Shown piece by piece: positions 25,909-33,582 of a DNA stretch of 64,000 nucleotides (position 1 is its first letter; each line of letters opens with the position of its first letter). The notes beneath the pieces were generated by a model, which saw only the letters and a program-made list of their open reading frames with translations, searched no databases and was not told the origin of the DNA. Position numbers and translations under genes: made by a program. The stretch comes from Flavobacterium succinicans LMG 10402 (GTDB lineage: Bacteria; Bacteroidota; Bacteroidia; Flavobacteriales; Flavobacteriaceae): the NCBI RefSeq assembly GCF_000611675.1, contig NZ_JATV01000005.1, forward strand, positions 1 to 64,000. The letters are read 5' to 3'.

Positions 25909-26883
25909 ATGAATTACACCTCAATAAAAGAAATCGATTCCCTAAAGAAATGGGTAAAACAAGCCCTTAAAATAAAGAAAGACCCATTAAAAAATCAAAG
26001 ATTGGGTAAAGACAAAACATTGGTTATGCTCTTTTTCAATCCAAGTTTGAGAACGCGTTTGAGTACTCAAAAAGCAGCCATCAATCTAGGAATGAATGTG
26101 ATGGTGATGAACTTTGGTACTGAAGGATGGACTTTGGAGTTCGAAGACGGCACAATTATGAATCAAGGTGCCTCAGAACACATTAAAGAAGCCGCCGAAG
26201 TCGTTTCACAATATTGTGATATTATTGCCATCAGAGCTTTTGCGGGACTAACGGATAAAGAAAAAGATAATGCAGAAACTGTGTTGAATGGTTTTGTAAA
26301 ATATGCCACTGTGCCAATTGTCAATATGGAAAGCGCAACAGGTCATCCGCTACAATCCTTGGCCGATGCGATTACAATGGCCGAATTCAAAACCAAACAC
26401 AAACCTAAAGTAGTGCTGACTTGGGCGCCACATCCAAAAGCATTACCTCAAGCTGTGGCCAATTCGTTTGTAGAAATGATGCAACTGCAAAGAGATATGG
26501 ATTTTGTAATTACGCATCCAGAAGGGTATGAATTGAATCCTGAAATCACCAAGGATTCGGTAATAGAATACAATCAGAATAAAGCTTTTGAAAATGCTGA
26601 TTTTATTTATGCCAAAAACTGGAGCAATTACAACGACTACGGGAAAGTGACCAATACAGATGAAAATTGGACCGTTACCGCCGATAAAATGAAGTTGACG
26701 AACAATGCCAAATTTATGCATTGTCTTCCGGTGCGTCGCAATGTTATTGTAGCCGATGAAGTGATTGATAGCGAAAACTCCATTGTGATTCAGCAAGCCC
26801 ATAACAGAACCTATTCGGCACAATTGGTTTTACAAAAAATACTGAAAAGATTACCTAATAAAACCAAAAGTTTAGAGTATTAA
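25909..26883 (+). CDS. argF': N-acylornithine carbamoyltransferase (acetyl or succinyl type)
   Basis: A 324-residue transcarbamylase of the AOTCase/SOTCase branch, making acylcitrulline. Seen: the carbamoyl-phosphate loop SLRTRLSTQ (46-54), MESATGHPLQSLAD, TWAPHPKALPQA and HCLPVRRN. From memory of published work, the residue just before the conserved EH in loop 80-92 is Glu92 in Xanthomonas AOTCase and Pro90 in Bacteroides fragilis SOTCase, and swapping it swaps specificity. Here the residue is Ser89 (codon 26173-26175), so specificity cannot be assigned. It is 9 bases from argB. Confidence 0.9.
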   Translation: MNYTSIKEIDSLKKWVKQALKIKKDPLKNQRLGKDKTLVMLFFNPSLRTRLSTQKAAINLGMNVMVMNFGTEGWTLEFEDGTIMNQGASEHIKEAAEVVSQYCDIIAIRAFAGLTDKEKDNAETVLNGFVKYATVPIVNMESATGHPLQSLADAITMAEFKTKHKPKVVLTWAPHPKALPQAVANSFVEMMQLQRDMDFVITHPEGYELNPEITKDSVIEYNQNKAFENADFIYAKNWSNYNDYGKVTNTDENWTVTADKMKLTNNAKFMHCLPVRRNVIVADEVIDSENSIVIQQAHNRTYSAQLVLQKILKRLPNKTKSLEY

Positions 26884-26892
26884 TTCAAAAGA

Positions 26893-27669
26893 ATGGAACA
26901 ACTAACAATAGTAAAAATCGGTGGTAATATTATAGATAATCCAGCCGAGCTAGAACAGTTCATTGCCGATTTTTCAAAAATTGAAGGCTATAAAGTGTTG
27001 GTGCACGGCGGTGGAAAATCAGCTACCAAAATGGCAAAAAGTATTGGTTTAGTCCCCCAAATGATAGATGGAAGACGCATCACCGACCAGCCTATGCTAG
27101 ACGTTGTCGTGATGATTTATGCGGGCGAAATCAACAAAAATATCGTAGCACAATTACACGCAAATGGAACTAATGCAATGGGCTTTTCTGGGGCGGATGG
27201 CAATTTGATTCAGTCCACCAAAAGAAATCATCCCACGATTGATTACGGTTTTGTGGGCGATGTACAAAAAGTAAACACCTCTTTGTTAGAAACATTGCTA
27301 AAAAACGAGATAACACCGGTTTTTTGCGCTATTACACACGATAAACAAGGACAATTATTGAATACGAATGCTGATACGATTGCTAGTGAATTGGCCATTG
27401 CATTGTCGGAAGTTTTTAAAGTAACTTTGACGTATTGCTTCGAAAAATCGGGAGTTTTGTATGATGCAGAAGACGACACTTCTGTTATCGAAAACATCAA
27501 TAAAGAACTGTATGACCGATTAAAAACAGAAGGCGCCATACATTCAGGGATGATTCCAAAACTAGACAATTGCTTTAACAGCTTGTCCAAAGGCGTTCAT
27601 AAAATAAAAATTGGACATCACAAATTATTGAAAGACAACAACGCACTTTGTACCAGTATAACATTATAG
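26893..27669 (+). CDS. argB: Acetylglutamate kinase
   Basis: A 258-residue amino-acid kinase that phosphorylates N-acylglutamate, the second step. Seen: IVKIGGNIID (6-15), VLVHGGGKSATKMAKS, the acylglutamate-site DGRRITDQPMLDVV, NTNADTIASELA and IHSGMIPKLDNC. It is short and lacks the N-terminal helix found in arginine-inhibited hexameric enzymes, so feedback inhibition is less likely (inference). It starts 9 bases after argF'. Confidence 0.94.
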   Translation: MEQLTIVKIGGNIIDNPAELEQFIADFSKIEGYKVLVHGGGKSATKMAKSIGLVPQMIDGRRITDQPMLDVVVMIYAGEINKNIVAQLHANGTNAMGFSGADGNLIQSTKRNHPTIDYGFVGDVQKVNTSLLETLLKNEITPVFCAITHDKQGQLLNTNADTIASELAIALSEVFKVTLTYCFEKSGVLYDAEDDTSVIENINKELYDRLKTEGAIHSGMIPKLDNCFNSLSKGVHKIKIGHHKLLKDNNALCTSITL

Positions 27670-27678
27670 ATTACTAAC

Positions 27679-27711
27679 AACCCTTTCAGAATTCAAAACT
27701 CTGAAAGGGTT
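27679..27711. repeat. Hairpin repeat in argB-argE spacer (family C copy 1)
   Basis: AACCCTTTCAGA (27679-27690) and its exact complement TCTGAAAGGGTT (27700-27711) enclose a 9-base loop. A degenerate relative lies at 36208-36240 after clpB. I recall this AACCC..TCAGA motif as common between genes in Bacteroidota. Confidence 0.8.
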
Positions 27712-27723
27712 AAATTAAAAATT

Positions 27724-28794
27724 TTGAAAACCATTACAACCCTTACACAAGAAGCCATCGCCTTACTAAAAGCATTGATTGCGACTCCTTCCTTTTCTAG
27801 TGAAGAGGAACAAACTGCGCTTTTAATTGAACAATGGTTCCAGCAAAATAACATTCCCTTTGAGCGGGAAAACAATAATATTTGGGCGTATAACCAACAC
27901 TTTGATGCAGCTAAACCCACTCTTTTACTCAACTCCCATCACGATACGGTAAAACCCAACCAAGGCTATACCAATAATCCTTTTGAACCTATCGAAAAAG
28001 ACGGGAAGTTATTTGGTCTCGGCAGTAACGATGCTGGAGGTTGTTTAGTGGCTTTATTGGCCACTTTTGTTCATTTTTATGCTCAAGAAAATTTGCCTTA
28101 CAATTTGGTTATGGTCGCTTCTGCAGAAGAAGAAAGCAGTGGCAAAAACGGATTGAATAGCGTACTAAAACATTTACCAGAAATTGATTGTGCCATCGTG
28201 GGCGAACCTACATTAATGCAACTGGCCATTGCCGAAAAAGGACTCTTGGTTTTAGATGTAGTCGTAAAAGGTACCGCAAGCCACGCAGCACATCATAATC
28301 CTGACAATCCTATTTACAATGCGATGCCTATCATCAGTTGGTTAAACAGTTACCAATTCGAAAAAGTATCAGAAGTTTTAGGACCTGTAAAAATGACGGT
28401 AACCCAAATCAACGCAGGAAAACAACACAATGTAGTACCTGCTGAATGCCATTTGGTAGTCGATATTCGAGTAAATGATTGTTATACCAATGCGGAGATA
28501 TTAGATACGGTTCGTCAACAAGTGAAAGCTGAGATTACACCGCGTTCTATGCATCTCAATGCTTCTTCTATTCCTCTTTCACACGGATTAGTACAAGCAG
28601 GAATCGCGTTAAGCCGCACCACCTATGGCTCTCCTACGCTTTCGGACCAATCGGTGTTGAGTTGCCAGTCGCTAAAACTTGGCCCGGGAGAAACCCTGAG
28701 GTCACACTCGGCAGACGAATTTATCTACATCAATGAAATCGAAGAAGGAATTGAATTGTACATTAAAATATTGACAGATTTTTTAAAAAATTAA
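27724..28794 (+). CDS. argE: M20-family deacylase (acylornithine/acylcitrulline deacylase)
   Basis: A 356-residue metallopeptidase-fold enzyme that removes the acyl group so that citrulline (or ornithine) is released. Seen: metal and catalytic motifs LNSHHDTVKP (His73, Asp75 region), GLGSNDAGGC, ASAEEESSGKNG with the catalytic Glu pair, VGEPT, and the C-terminal HSADEFIYINEIEEG. The start codon is TTG at 27724 (MKTITTLTQEA); no ATG lies near. Because the carbamoyltransferase acts on acylornithine, the natural substrate is probably acylcitrulline. The gene sits between two palindromes. Confidence 0.88.
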   Translation: MKTITTLTQEAIALLKALIATPSFSSEEEQTALLIEQWFQQNNIPFERENNNIWAYNQHFDAAKPTLLLNSHHDTVKPNQGYTNNPFEPIEKDGKLFGLGSNDAGGCLVALLATFVHFYAQENLPYNLVMVASAEEESSGKNGLNSVLKHLPEIDCAIVGEPTLMQLAIAEKGLLVLDVVVKGTASHAAHHNPDNPIYNAMPIISWLNSYQFEKVSEVLGPVKMTVTQINAGKQHNVVPAECHLVVDIRVNDCYTNAEILDTVRQQVKAEITPRSMHLNASSIPLSHGLVQAGIALSRTTYGSPTLSDQSVLSCQSLKLGPGETLRSHSADEFIYINEIEEGIELYIKILTDFLKN

Positions 28795-28828
28795 TTGTAG
28801 GGACAGGTCGCGACCTGTCCCTACAATT
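28793..28828. repeat. Perfect 36-bp palindrome at the argE stop codon (family B copy 2)
   Basis: The left half (28793-28810, ending GGACAGGTCG) is followed by its exact complement (28811-28828). It begins inside the argE TAA stop codon (28792-28794) and ends 16 bases before argH. The core is the same as at 25011-25038 with one compensated pair. Confidence 0.92.
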
Positions 28829-28844
28829 CAAAAAATAAAATAAT

Positions 28845-30125
28845 ATGAAACTCTGGGAAAAAGGAATACCAACCGACAAACAAATCGAACATTTTACGGT
28901 AGGAAATGACCGTGAATTAGATTTGGTTTTGGCCAAATACGATGCTTTAGGCTCTATCGCTCACGCTAAAATGTTGGCTCAAATAGGATTATTGGAACCA
29001 GCAGAAGCTGATGACTTAGTTTTGGCCTTACAAGATATAATTACAACTATCGAAAAAGGAGATTTCGAAATCGAAGACAGTTTTGAAGACGTACATTCCA
29101 AAATCGAGTATTTATTGACCGAAAAACTAGGCGACGCTGGTAAAAAAATACACACGGCACGTTCTCGAAACGACCAAGTGTTAGTGGATGTCAATTTATA
29201 TTTGAAAGACGTTGTCATAGCACTCAAAGAACAAGTAAAAACGCTATTCGATTTGTTGATGGAATCCGCTGAACAGTATCAAAATGTACTATTACCTGGC
29301 TATACGCATTTGCAAATTGCTATGCCATCTTCCTTTGGTATGTGGTTTTCTGCTTATGCCGAAACCTTGATAGACGATATCACGATGTTGAATGCTGCCT
29401 TGAAAGTGGTAGATCAAAATCCGTTAGGTTCTGCTGCTGGTTATGGTAGTTCCTTCCCCATCAACCGAACCTTTACTACTCGGGAATTAGGCTTTGCCAC
29501 TTTAAAATTCAATTCGGTAGCAGCACAAATGAGCCGTGGAAAATCTGAAAAAACAGTTGCTTTTGCTATGAGTAGCGTGGCTGCGACTTTGGCAAAATTC
29601 TCTATGGATGTGTGTCTATATATGAGCCAAAACTTCGATTTCATTAGTTTACCAGCGCATTTAACGACTGGTTCAAGCATTATGCCGCACAAAAAGAATC
29701 CAGATGTTTTTGAATTAATCCGTGGGAAATGCAATAAAATTCAAGCTTTGCCTTATGAAATCACTTTAATCACAAACAACCTTCCTAGTGGCTATCATCG
29801 TGAATTTCAATTACTGAAAGAAGGATTATTTCCCGCAATCCAAAATCTAAAAGCGTGTTTGGATATTGCCATTTTTTCCATCAAAGACATCAAGGTAAAA
29901 GACAACATTCTAGCCGATCCAAAATACAATTACCTATTTACTGTGGATACATTAAACGAAATGGTAGTAGCAGGAATGCCTTTTAGAGACGCCTACAAAG
30001 CGGTGGCAGAACAATTAGAAAATGGTACTTACGAATCACCAAAAGCTACCCAGCATACGCATGAAGGAAGTATCAATAATTTGTGTTTGAAAGAGATTAA
30101 AGAGAAAATGCTAAACGCATTTTAA
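28845..30125 (+). CDS. argH: Argininosuccinate lyase
   Basis: A 426-residue enzyme of the fumarase/aspartase superfamily that releases arginine and fumarate. Seen: ARSRNDQV, LPGYTHLQIAMPSSFG, and the signature GSSIMPHKKNPD starting at residue 276 with the catalytic Ser loop. It is the last gene of the cluster and is followed by a strong terminator, which fits a single long transcript. The C terminus is slightly short compared with E. coli ArgH. Confidence 0.96.
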   Translation: MKLWEKGIPTDKQIEHFTVGNDRELDLVLAKYDALGSIAHAKMLAQIGLLEPAEADDLVLALQDIITTIEKGDFEIEDSFEDVHSKIEYLLTEKLGDAGKKIHTARSRNDQVLVDVNLYLKDVVIALKEQVKTLFDLLMESAEQYQNVLLPGYTHLQIAMPSSFGMWFSAYAETLIDDITMLNAALKVVDQNPLGSAAGYGSSFPINRTFTTRELGFATLKFNSVAAQMSRGKSEKTVAFAMSSVAATLAKFSMDVCLYMSQNFDFISLPAHLTTGSSIMPHKKNPDVFELIRGKCNKIQALPYEITLITNNLPSGYHREFQLLKEGLFPAIQNLKACLDIAIFSIKDIKVKDNILADPKYNYLFTVDTLNEMVVAGMPFRDAYKAVAEQLENGTYESPKATQHTHEGSINNLCLKEIKEKMLNAF

Positions 30126-30144
30126 AAAAATATGCTAAATAGCT

Positions 30145-30180
30145 AAAGCCGTTCTACTTTCTGTTAGAACGGCTTTTTTT
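30145..30180 (+). terminator. Terminator of the arginine-proline cluster
   Basis: AAAGCCGTTCTA (30145-30156) pairs with TAGAACGGCTTT (30165-30176) and the T run continues to 30180. Confidence 0.92.
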
Positions 30181-30268
30181 GGCTCTTTGTAAAAAAAGAA
30201 AGAATAAGAGACTTTTAATGTGACTTCAAAACAAATAGCTTATTTTTGATTAAGCCAGAATCCAAATT

Positions 30269-31270
30269 ATGAAAACAAATACTTACAAGAGTAAAATCGC
30301 TGCTACATTGCAAGAAAAAGGTTTTATGACCAATAAACAACTAGGGGCCGTTGAAGTATATCAAAAACTTGGCATTTTTTCTTTGCATACTGAATTAAGA
30401 CTTCTCCTTTATTTATCAGTGCTTCTTTTTACCTCAGGAGTTGGAATACTAATTTATCAAAACATTGATTCTATTGGTCACGATGCGATAATCATCTGTC
30501 TTTTTTTGCTAATTGCCGTTAGTCTTTATTTTTGTTTCAAAAAAGCAAAAGGATTTCATAAAGAAGAAGTTGCCTTTGATAATCCAATCTATGACTATTT
30601 AGTCTTACTCATTGCCATTCTAAGTTGTATTTTCATCGGGTATTTACAATTTCAATATACGCTCTTTGGCGAAAATTATGGAATAGCAACGCTTGTCCCA
30701 ACTATTATTAGCTTTTGTTATGCCTATTATTTTGATAACAAAAGTGTCCTTAGCATTGCAGTTTCCAGTCTCGCAGCTTGCATCGGTCTTACTGTAACGC
30801 CGCAGAAAGTTCTAGATACCGAATTTTATTCAAATGACCCCCTAGCATTTTCTGCCATTGGATTAGGACTATTGCTCATTTTATGGACAATTTACAGTTC
30901 AAAAATCAAATTGAAAATGCATTTTAATTTGATTTATCTGACTTTCGCTCTACATCTAATTTGTATTGCTACAATTAGCAAACTTTCAGAAAAAGAAGTT
31001 CCAATATGTTTTCTATATGCCTTGCTTTTAGGAGGAGCAACTTATTATTTTTACAAAATGAGCAAAGAATATGATGCCATTTCACTTTTTGTATTCGCTT
31101 TACTTTACGGTTATGTAGGCTTCAATGTGCTTTTATTCAAAGTAGTTGTTGCTATTGATTTTAATGGATTCTGGCAGCTTTTGATGTATTTGTTTCCTGC
31201 TTACTTCATAGGCTCTATCTTTTTATTTATTCAATCGGTAAAAAAGTTTAAACAACAAAAAAACAAGTAA
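30269..31270 (+). CDS. DUF2157-like polytopic membrane protein
   Basis: A 333-residue inner-membrane protein of unknown function. A short cytoplasmic start (MTNKQLGAVEVYQKLGIFSLHTELRL) resembles the soluble N terminus of DUF2157 proteins, followed by about nine or ten hydrophobic segments from residue 45 to the end. A partial promoter box TATTTTTG lies at 30241-30248. It is paired with the next gene (1 base between), which has the same layout, so they probably form a complex or arose by duplication. No catalytic motif is visible. Confidence 0.75.
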   Translation: MKTNTYKSKIAATLQEKGFMTNKQLGAVEVYQKLGIFSLHTELRLLLYLSVLLFTSGVGILIYQNIDSIGHDAIIICLFLLIAVSLYFCFKKAKGFHKEEVAFDNPIYDYLVLLIAILSCIFIGYLQFQYTLFGENYGIATLVPTIISFCYAYYFDNKSVLSIAVSSLAACIGLTVTPQKVLDTEFYSNDPLAFSAIGLGLLLILWTIYSSKIKLKMHFNLIYLTFALHLICIATISKLSEKEVPICFLYALLLGGATYYFYKMSKEYDAISLFVFALLYGYVGFNVLLFKVVVAIDFNGFWQLLMYLFPAYFIGSIFLFIQSVKKFKQQKNK

Positions 31271-31271
31271 A

Positions 31272-32438
31272 ATGAGAGCTTACGACGAAAACAAATTAAC
31301 GAACATCATTTTAATTGAGGAAACTGATACTTTTTTGAATGCTGATTTTATCACACAAGAACAAGCACATAGTATAAAAAACAATTTACCGGTTTTTAAG
31401 GCACAAAACAACCTACTCCTTCGCTCAGCATTTTTTATACTTGGAAGCCTGCTTTATGCTTCAATTTGCGGCACTATCTCAATCATTGGAGCACAAATTG
31501 GAGAATTCTATTTCCACTTTTGTTTTTACTTATTTGCAATTATAGGATGGGCAGGGGCAGAATTTTTAGCTCAAGAAAACTACAAAAATTATGGTGTTGA
31601 CGACGCTTTTATTTTAGGAAGTATTTTAAACCTTGCTATTGCTGTTGGAATCAATTCAGAGTCTTTTGAACTTTTAATTGCATTCTTTGTTTCAATTAGT
31701 GCCTTACTGATGTATAAAAGATTTGTACACAACATATCCCTCCTAGTATTTTGTTTAGCAACAAAAGCAACCTTATTCTATGCTTTGTTGGAAATAGGGA
31801 CTATTGGCAAGACCATTTTACCTTTTGTAACCCTAATCTTTGCGGTTGTGTGCTACTTTTTTACTAAAAGAAAACTGACACAACTAAATGAGCTCTATTA
31901 TCATAAAGGATTAGTAATCACAAACAGTTTTTACCTCATCTTAGCCTATCTTTCTTGTAACTATTTTGTAGTTAGAGAACTCTCTGCAGCATTACTTGGA
32001 ATGCAATTGGGTCCAGATCAAGACATTCCATTTGCTATTTTCTTTTACTTTTTTACAATTGCAGTTCCTATTCTCTATACTATGATTGCATTAAAAACAA
32101 AAGATCGTTACTTATTATGGATTGGTGCTTTGTGCATTGGTTTTTCCTTTTTTACGATTCGCTATTACCACTCAATTCTACCAGTTGAAGTTGCTATGAC
32201 ATTAGGAGGTATAATTCTTTTTGTAATTGCTTATTTTTCAATACAAAAATTAAAAGATAAAACAAGTGGAATCACATTTGAAGTAGATCGACTAACTGAG
32301 AAAAAAGATCTTAAAAGTGCTGAAGCATTAGTGGCTGTTGCTACGTTTGGAATAAAACCAGAAGCCAAAATAGAGGAATCGCCTATGAAATTTGGTGGAG
32401 GTGATTATAGTGGTGGTGGCGCTTCTGGAAGTTTTTAA
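31272..32438 (+). CDS. Polytopic membrane protein with glycine-rich C-terminal tail
   Basis: A 388-residue protein with about ten membrane segments between residues 50 and 330, then a soluble tail ending GGGDYSGGGASGSF. I do not recognise a named family, but the Gly/Ser-rich end resembles that of TPM-domain and related membrane proteins. The N-terminal 50 residues (FITQEQAHSIKNNLPVFK) resemble those of the preceding DUF2157-like protein, its operon partner. No active-site motif was seen. A terminator follows. Confidence 0.75.
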   Translation: MRAYDENKLTNIILIEETDTFLNADFITQEQAHSIKNNLPVFKAQNNLLLRSAFFILGSLLYASICGTISIIGAQIGEFYFHFCFYLFAIIGWAGAEFLAQENYKNYGVDDAFILGSILNLAIAVGINSESFELLIAFFVSISALLMYKRFVHNISLLVFCLATKATLFYALLEIGTIGKTILPFVTLIFAVVCYFFTKRKLTQLNELYYHKGLVITNSFYLILAYLSCNYFVVRELSAALLGMQLGPDQDIPFAIFFYFFTIAVPILYTMIALKTKDRYLLWIGALCIGFSFFTIRYYHSILPVEVAMTLGGIILFVIAYFSIQKLKDKTSGITFEVDRLTEKKDLKSAEALVAVATFGIKPEAKIEESPMKFGGGDYSGGGASGSF

Positions 32439-32444
32439 ATAAAA

Positions 32445-32479
32445 AAAGCACTCTTTTAAAATTTAAAAAAGAGTACTTT
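32445..32479. terminator. Bidirectional terminator
   Basis: AAAGCACTCTTTT (32445-32457) pairs with AAAAGAGTACTTT (32467-32479) with one mismatch. It lies between convergent genes, with A and T runs on both sides. Confidence 0.7.
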
Positions 32480-32483
32480 ATTA

Positions 32484-33008
32484 TTAGTTATTTAACTTCA
32501 AGCGCATCATAATATCAGTCTGCTCGTCATCGCCTAACTTAAAAATGTGTTCATCAAAAGCCACAAAACCATTTTTGGTATAGAATCGAATCGCTTTCAC
32601 ATTTTCTTCCCAAACACCAAGCCATACATACTCCACACCTTTTTCTTTGGCAATTGTGATGGCATTATCATAAAGCAATTGTCCCACATGCTTCCCGTGA
32701 AAGGCATTTACAACATAAATCCGTTCAATTTCAAGCGCTTTATGATCTTTTAACTCCGTTTGAGCTTCTGCAAAATTGATTTTCAAATACCCAATGATGT
32801 CATTTTCATGGATAGCAAAATAGAACTCAGAATCTGGATTATGTAACTCTAAAGTAAGCTTTTCAACAGAAAAACCTTCCTCCAAATAGTTTTTCATATT
32901 CTCCTCAGAATTGGAATCAGAAAACGTCTCCTGAAAAGTCTGTCTCCCTATTTTTTGCAATGCCCCAATTTCATGAGGCTTAACTTTTACAATTGAAATA
33001 GCATCCAT
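32484..33008 (-). CDS. GNAT-family N-acetyltransferase
   Basis: A 174-residue acetyltransferase of the YjaB/RimI-like sort. Seen: IERIYVVNAFHGKHVGQLLYD with the acetyl-CoA loop at about 94-115, YVWLGVWEENVKAIRFY and NGFVAFDEH. It lies 28 bases downstream of the ytxJ-like gene on the same strand and may share its transcript. The substrate cannot be assigned. Confidence 0.88.
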   Translation of the reverse strand: MDAISIVKVKPHEIGALQKIGRQTFQETFSDSNSEENMKNYLEEGFSVEKLTLELHNPDSEFYFAIHENDIIGYLKINFAEAQTELKDHKALEIERIYVVNAFHGKHVGQLLYDNAITIAKEKGVEYVWLGVWEENVKAIRFYTKNGFVAFDEHIFKLGDDEQTDIMMRLKLNN

Positions 33009-33035
33009 AAATTAATAGAAAATATATTGAGACAC

Positions 33036-33428
33036 TTAGGCAATGTATTTTTTCAAAACCAAGGCATCAATACTATCATGTGAGGTATCATAAATGGCTT
33101 TTCCGCCCTTAATCAAAATCAATTGAGGCGATTGATGTGGCACACCAAAACGAGCAGCAATTTCATTTGAAATCTCACGATACGTAATTAAATCCAAGAA
33201 ATAGGCATTCATAACATCGTGCAAATCAAACTCGTTTTCAAATTGTTTCAAGGCAAATCGACTAATACTACAACGGGTACTGTGTTTGAAGATAAGTACA
33301 GGCTTTTCATTAGAAAGCGCCGTTAACTCGTCCAATTGTCCCATCGATTGCAACGGAATCCAATTGACTTTACTAACCGACTCTTTTTTTTCTTCTGAAC
33401 TACCAAATATGGAATTAAATAGGCTCAT
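33036..33428 (-). CDS. ytxJ: Monothiol bacilliredoxin, YtxJ family
   Basis: A 130-residue thioredoxin-fold protein matching YtxJ (PF11009), associated with bacillithiol redox chemistry. Seen: FKHSTRCSISRFALKQFE with the single active-site Cys53, and the cis-Pro region GVPHQSPQLILIKGG. It should remove bacillithiol from protein thiols, implying that the organism makes that thiol; no biosynthesis gene (bshA-C) is in the window. It is transcribed away from clpB, which is itself a stress gene. Confidence 0.9.
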   Translation of the reverse strand: MSLFNSIFGSSEEKKESVSKVNWIPLQSMGQLDELTALSNEKPVLIFKHSTRCSISRFALKQFENEFDLHDVMNAYFLDLITYREISNEIAARFGVPHQSPQLILIKGGKAIYDTSHDSIDALVLKKYIA

Positions 33429-33582
33429 TTTGTCTCTTTTTATGTCTTTTTGTCGTTAAATAATACTCAAATTCAAACAAAAACAGTCAAAATGTCCGTA
33501 AATTTATATTGGAATACCATTTGACGATTTTCAACAAAATTAGCTAATAATTCACAAACAATAATCATCAAATCCATCAATC

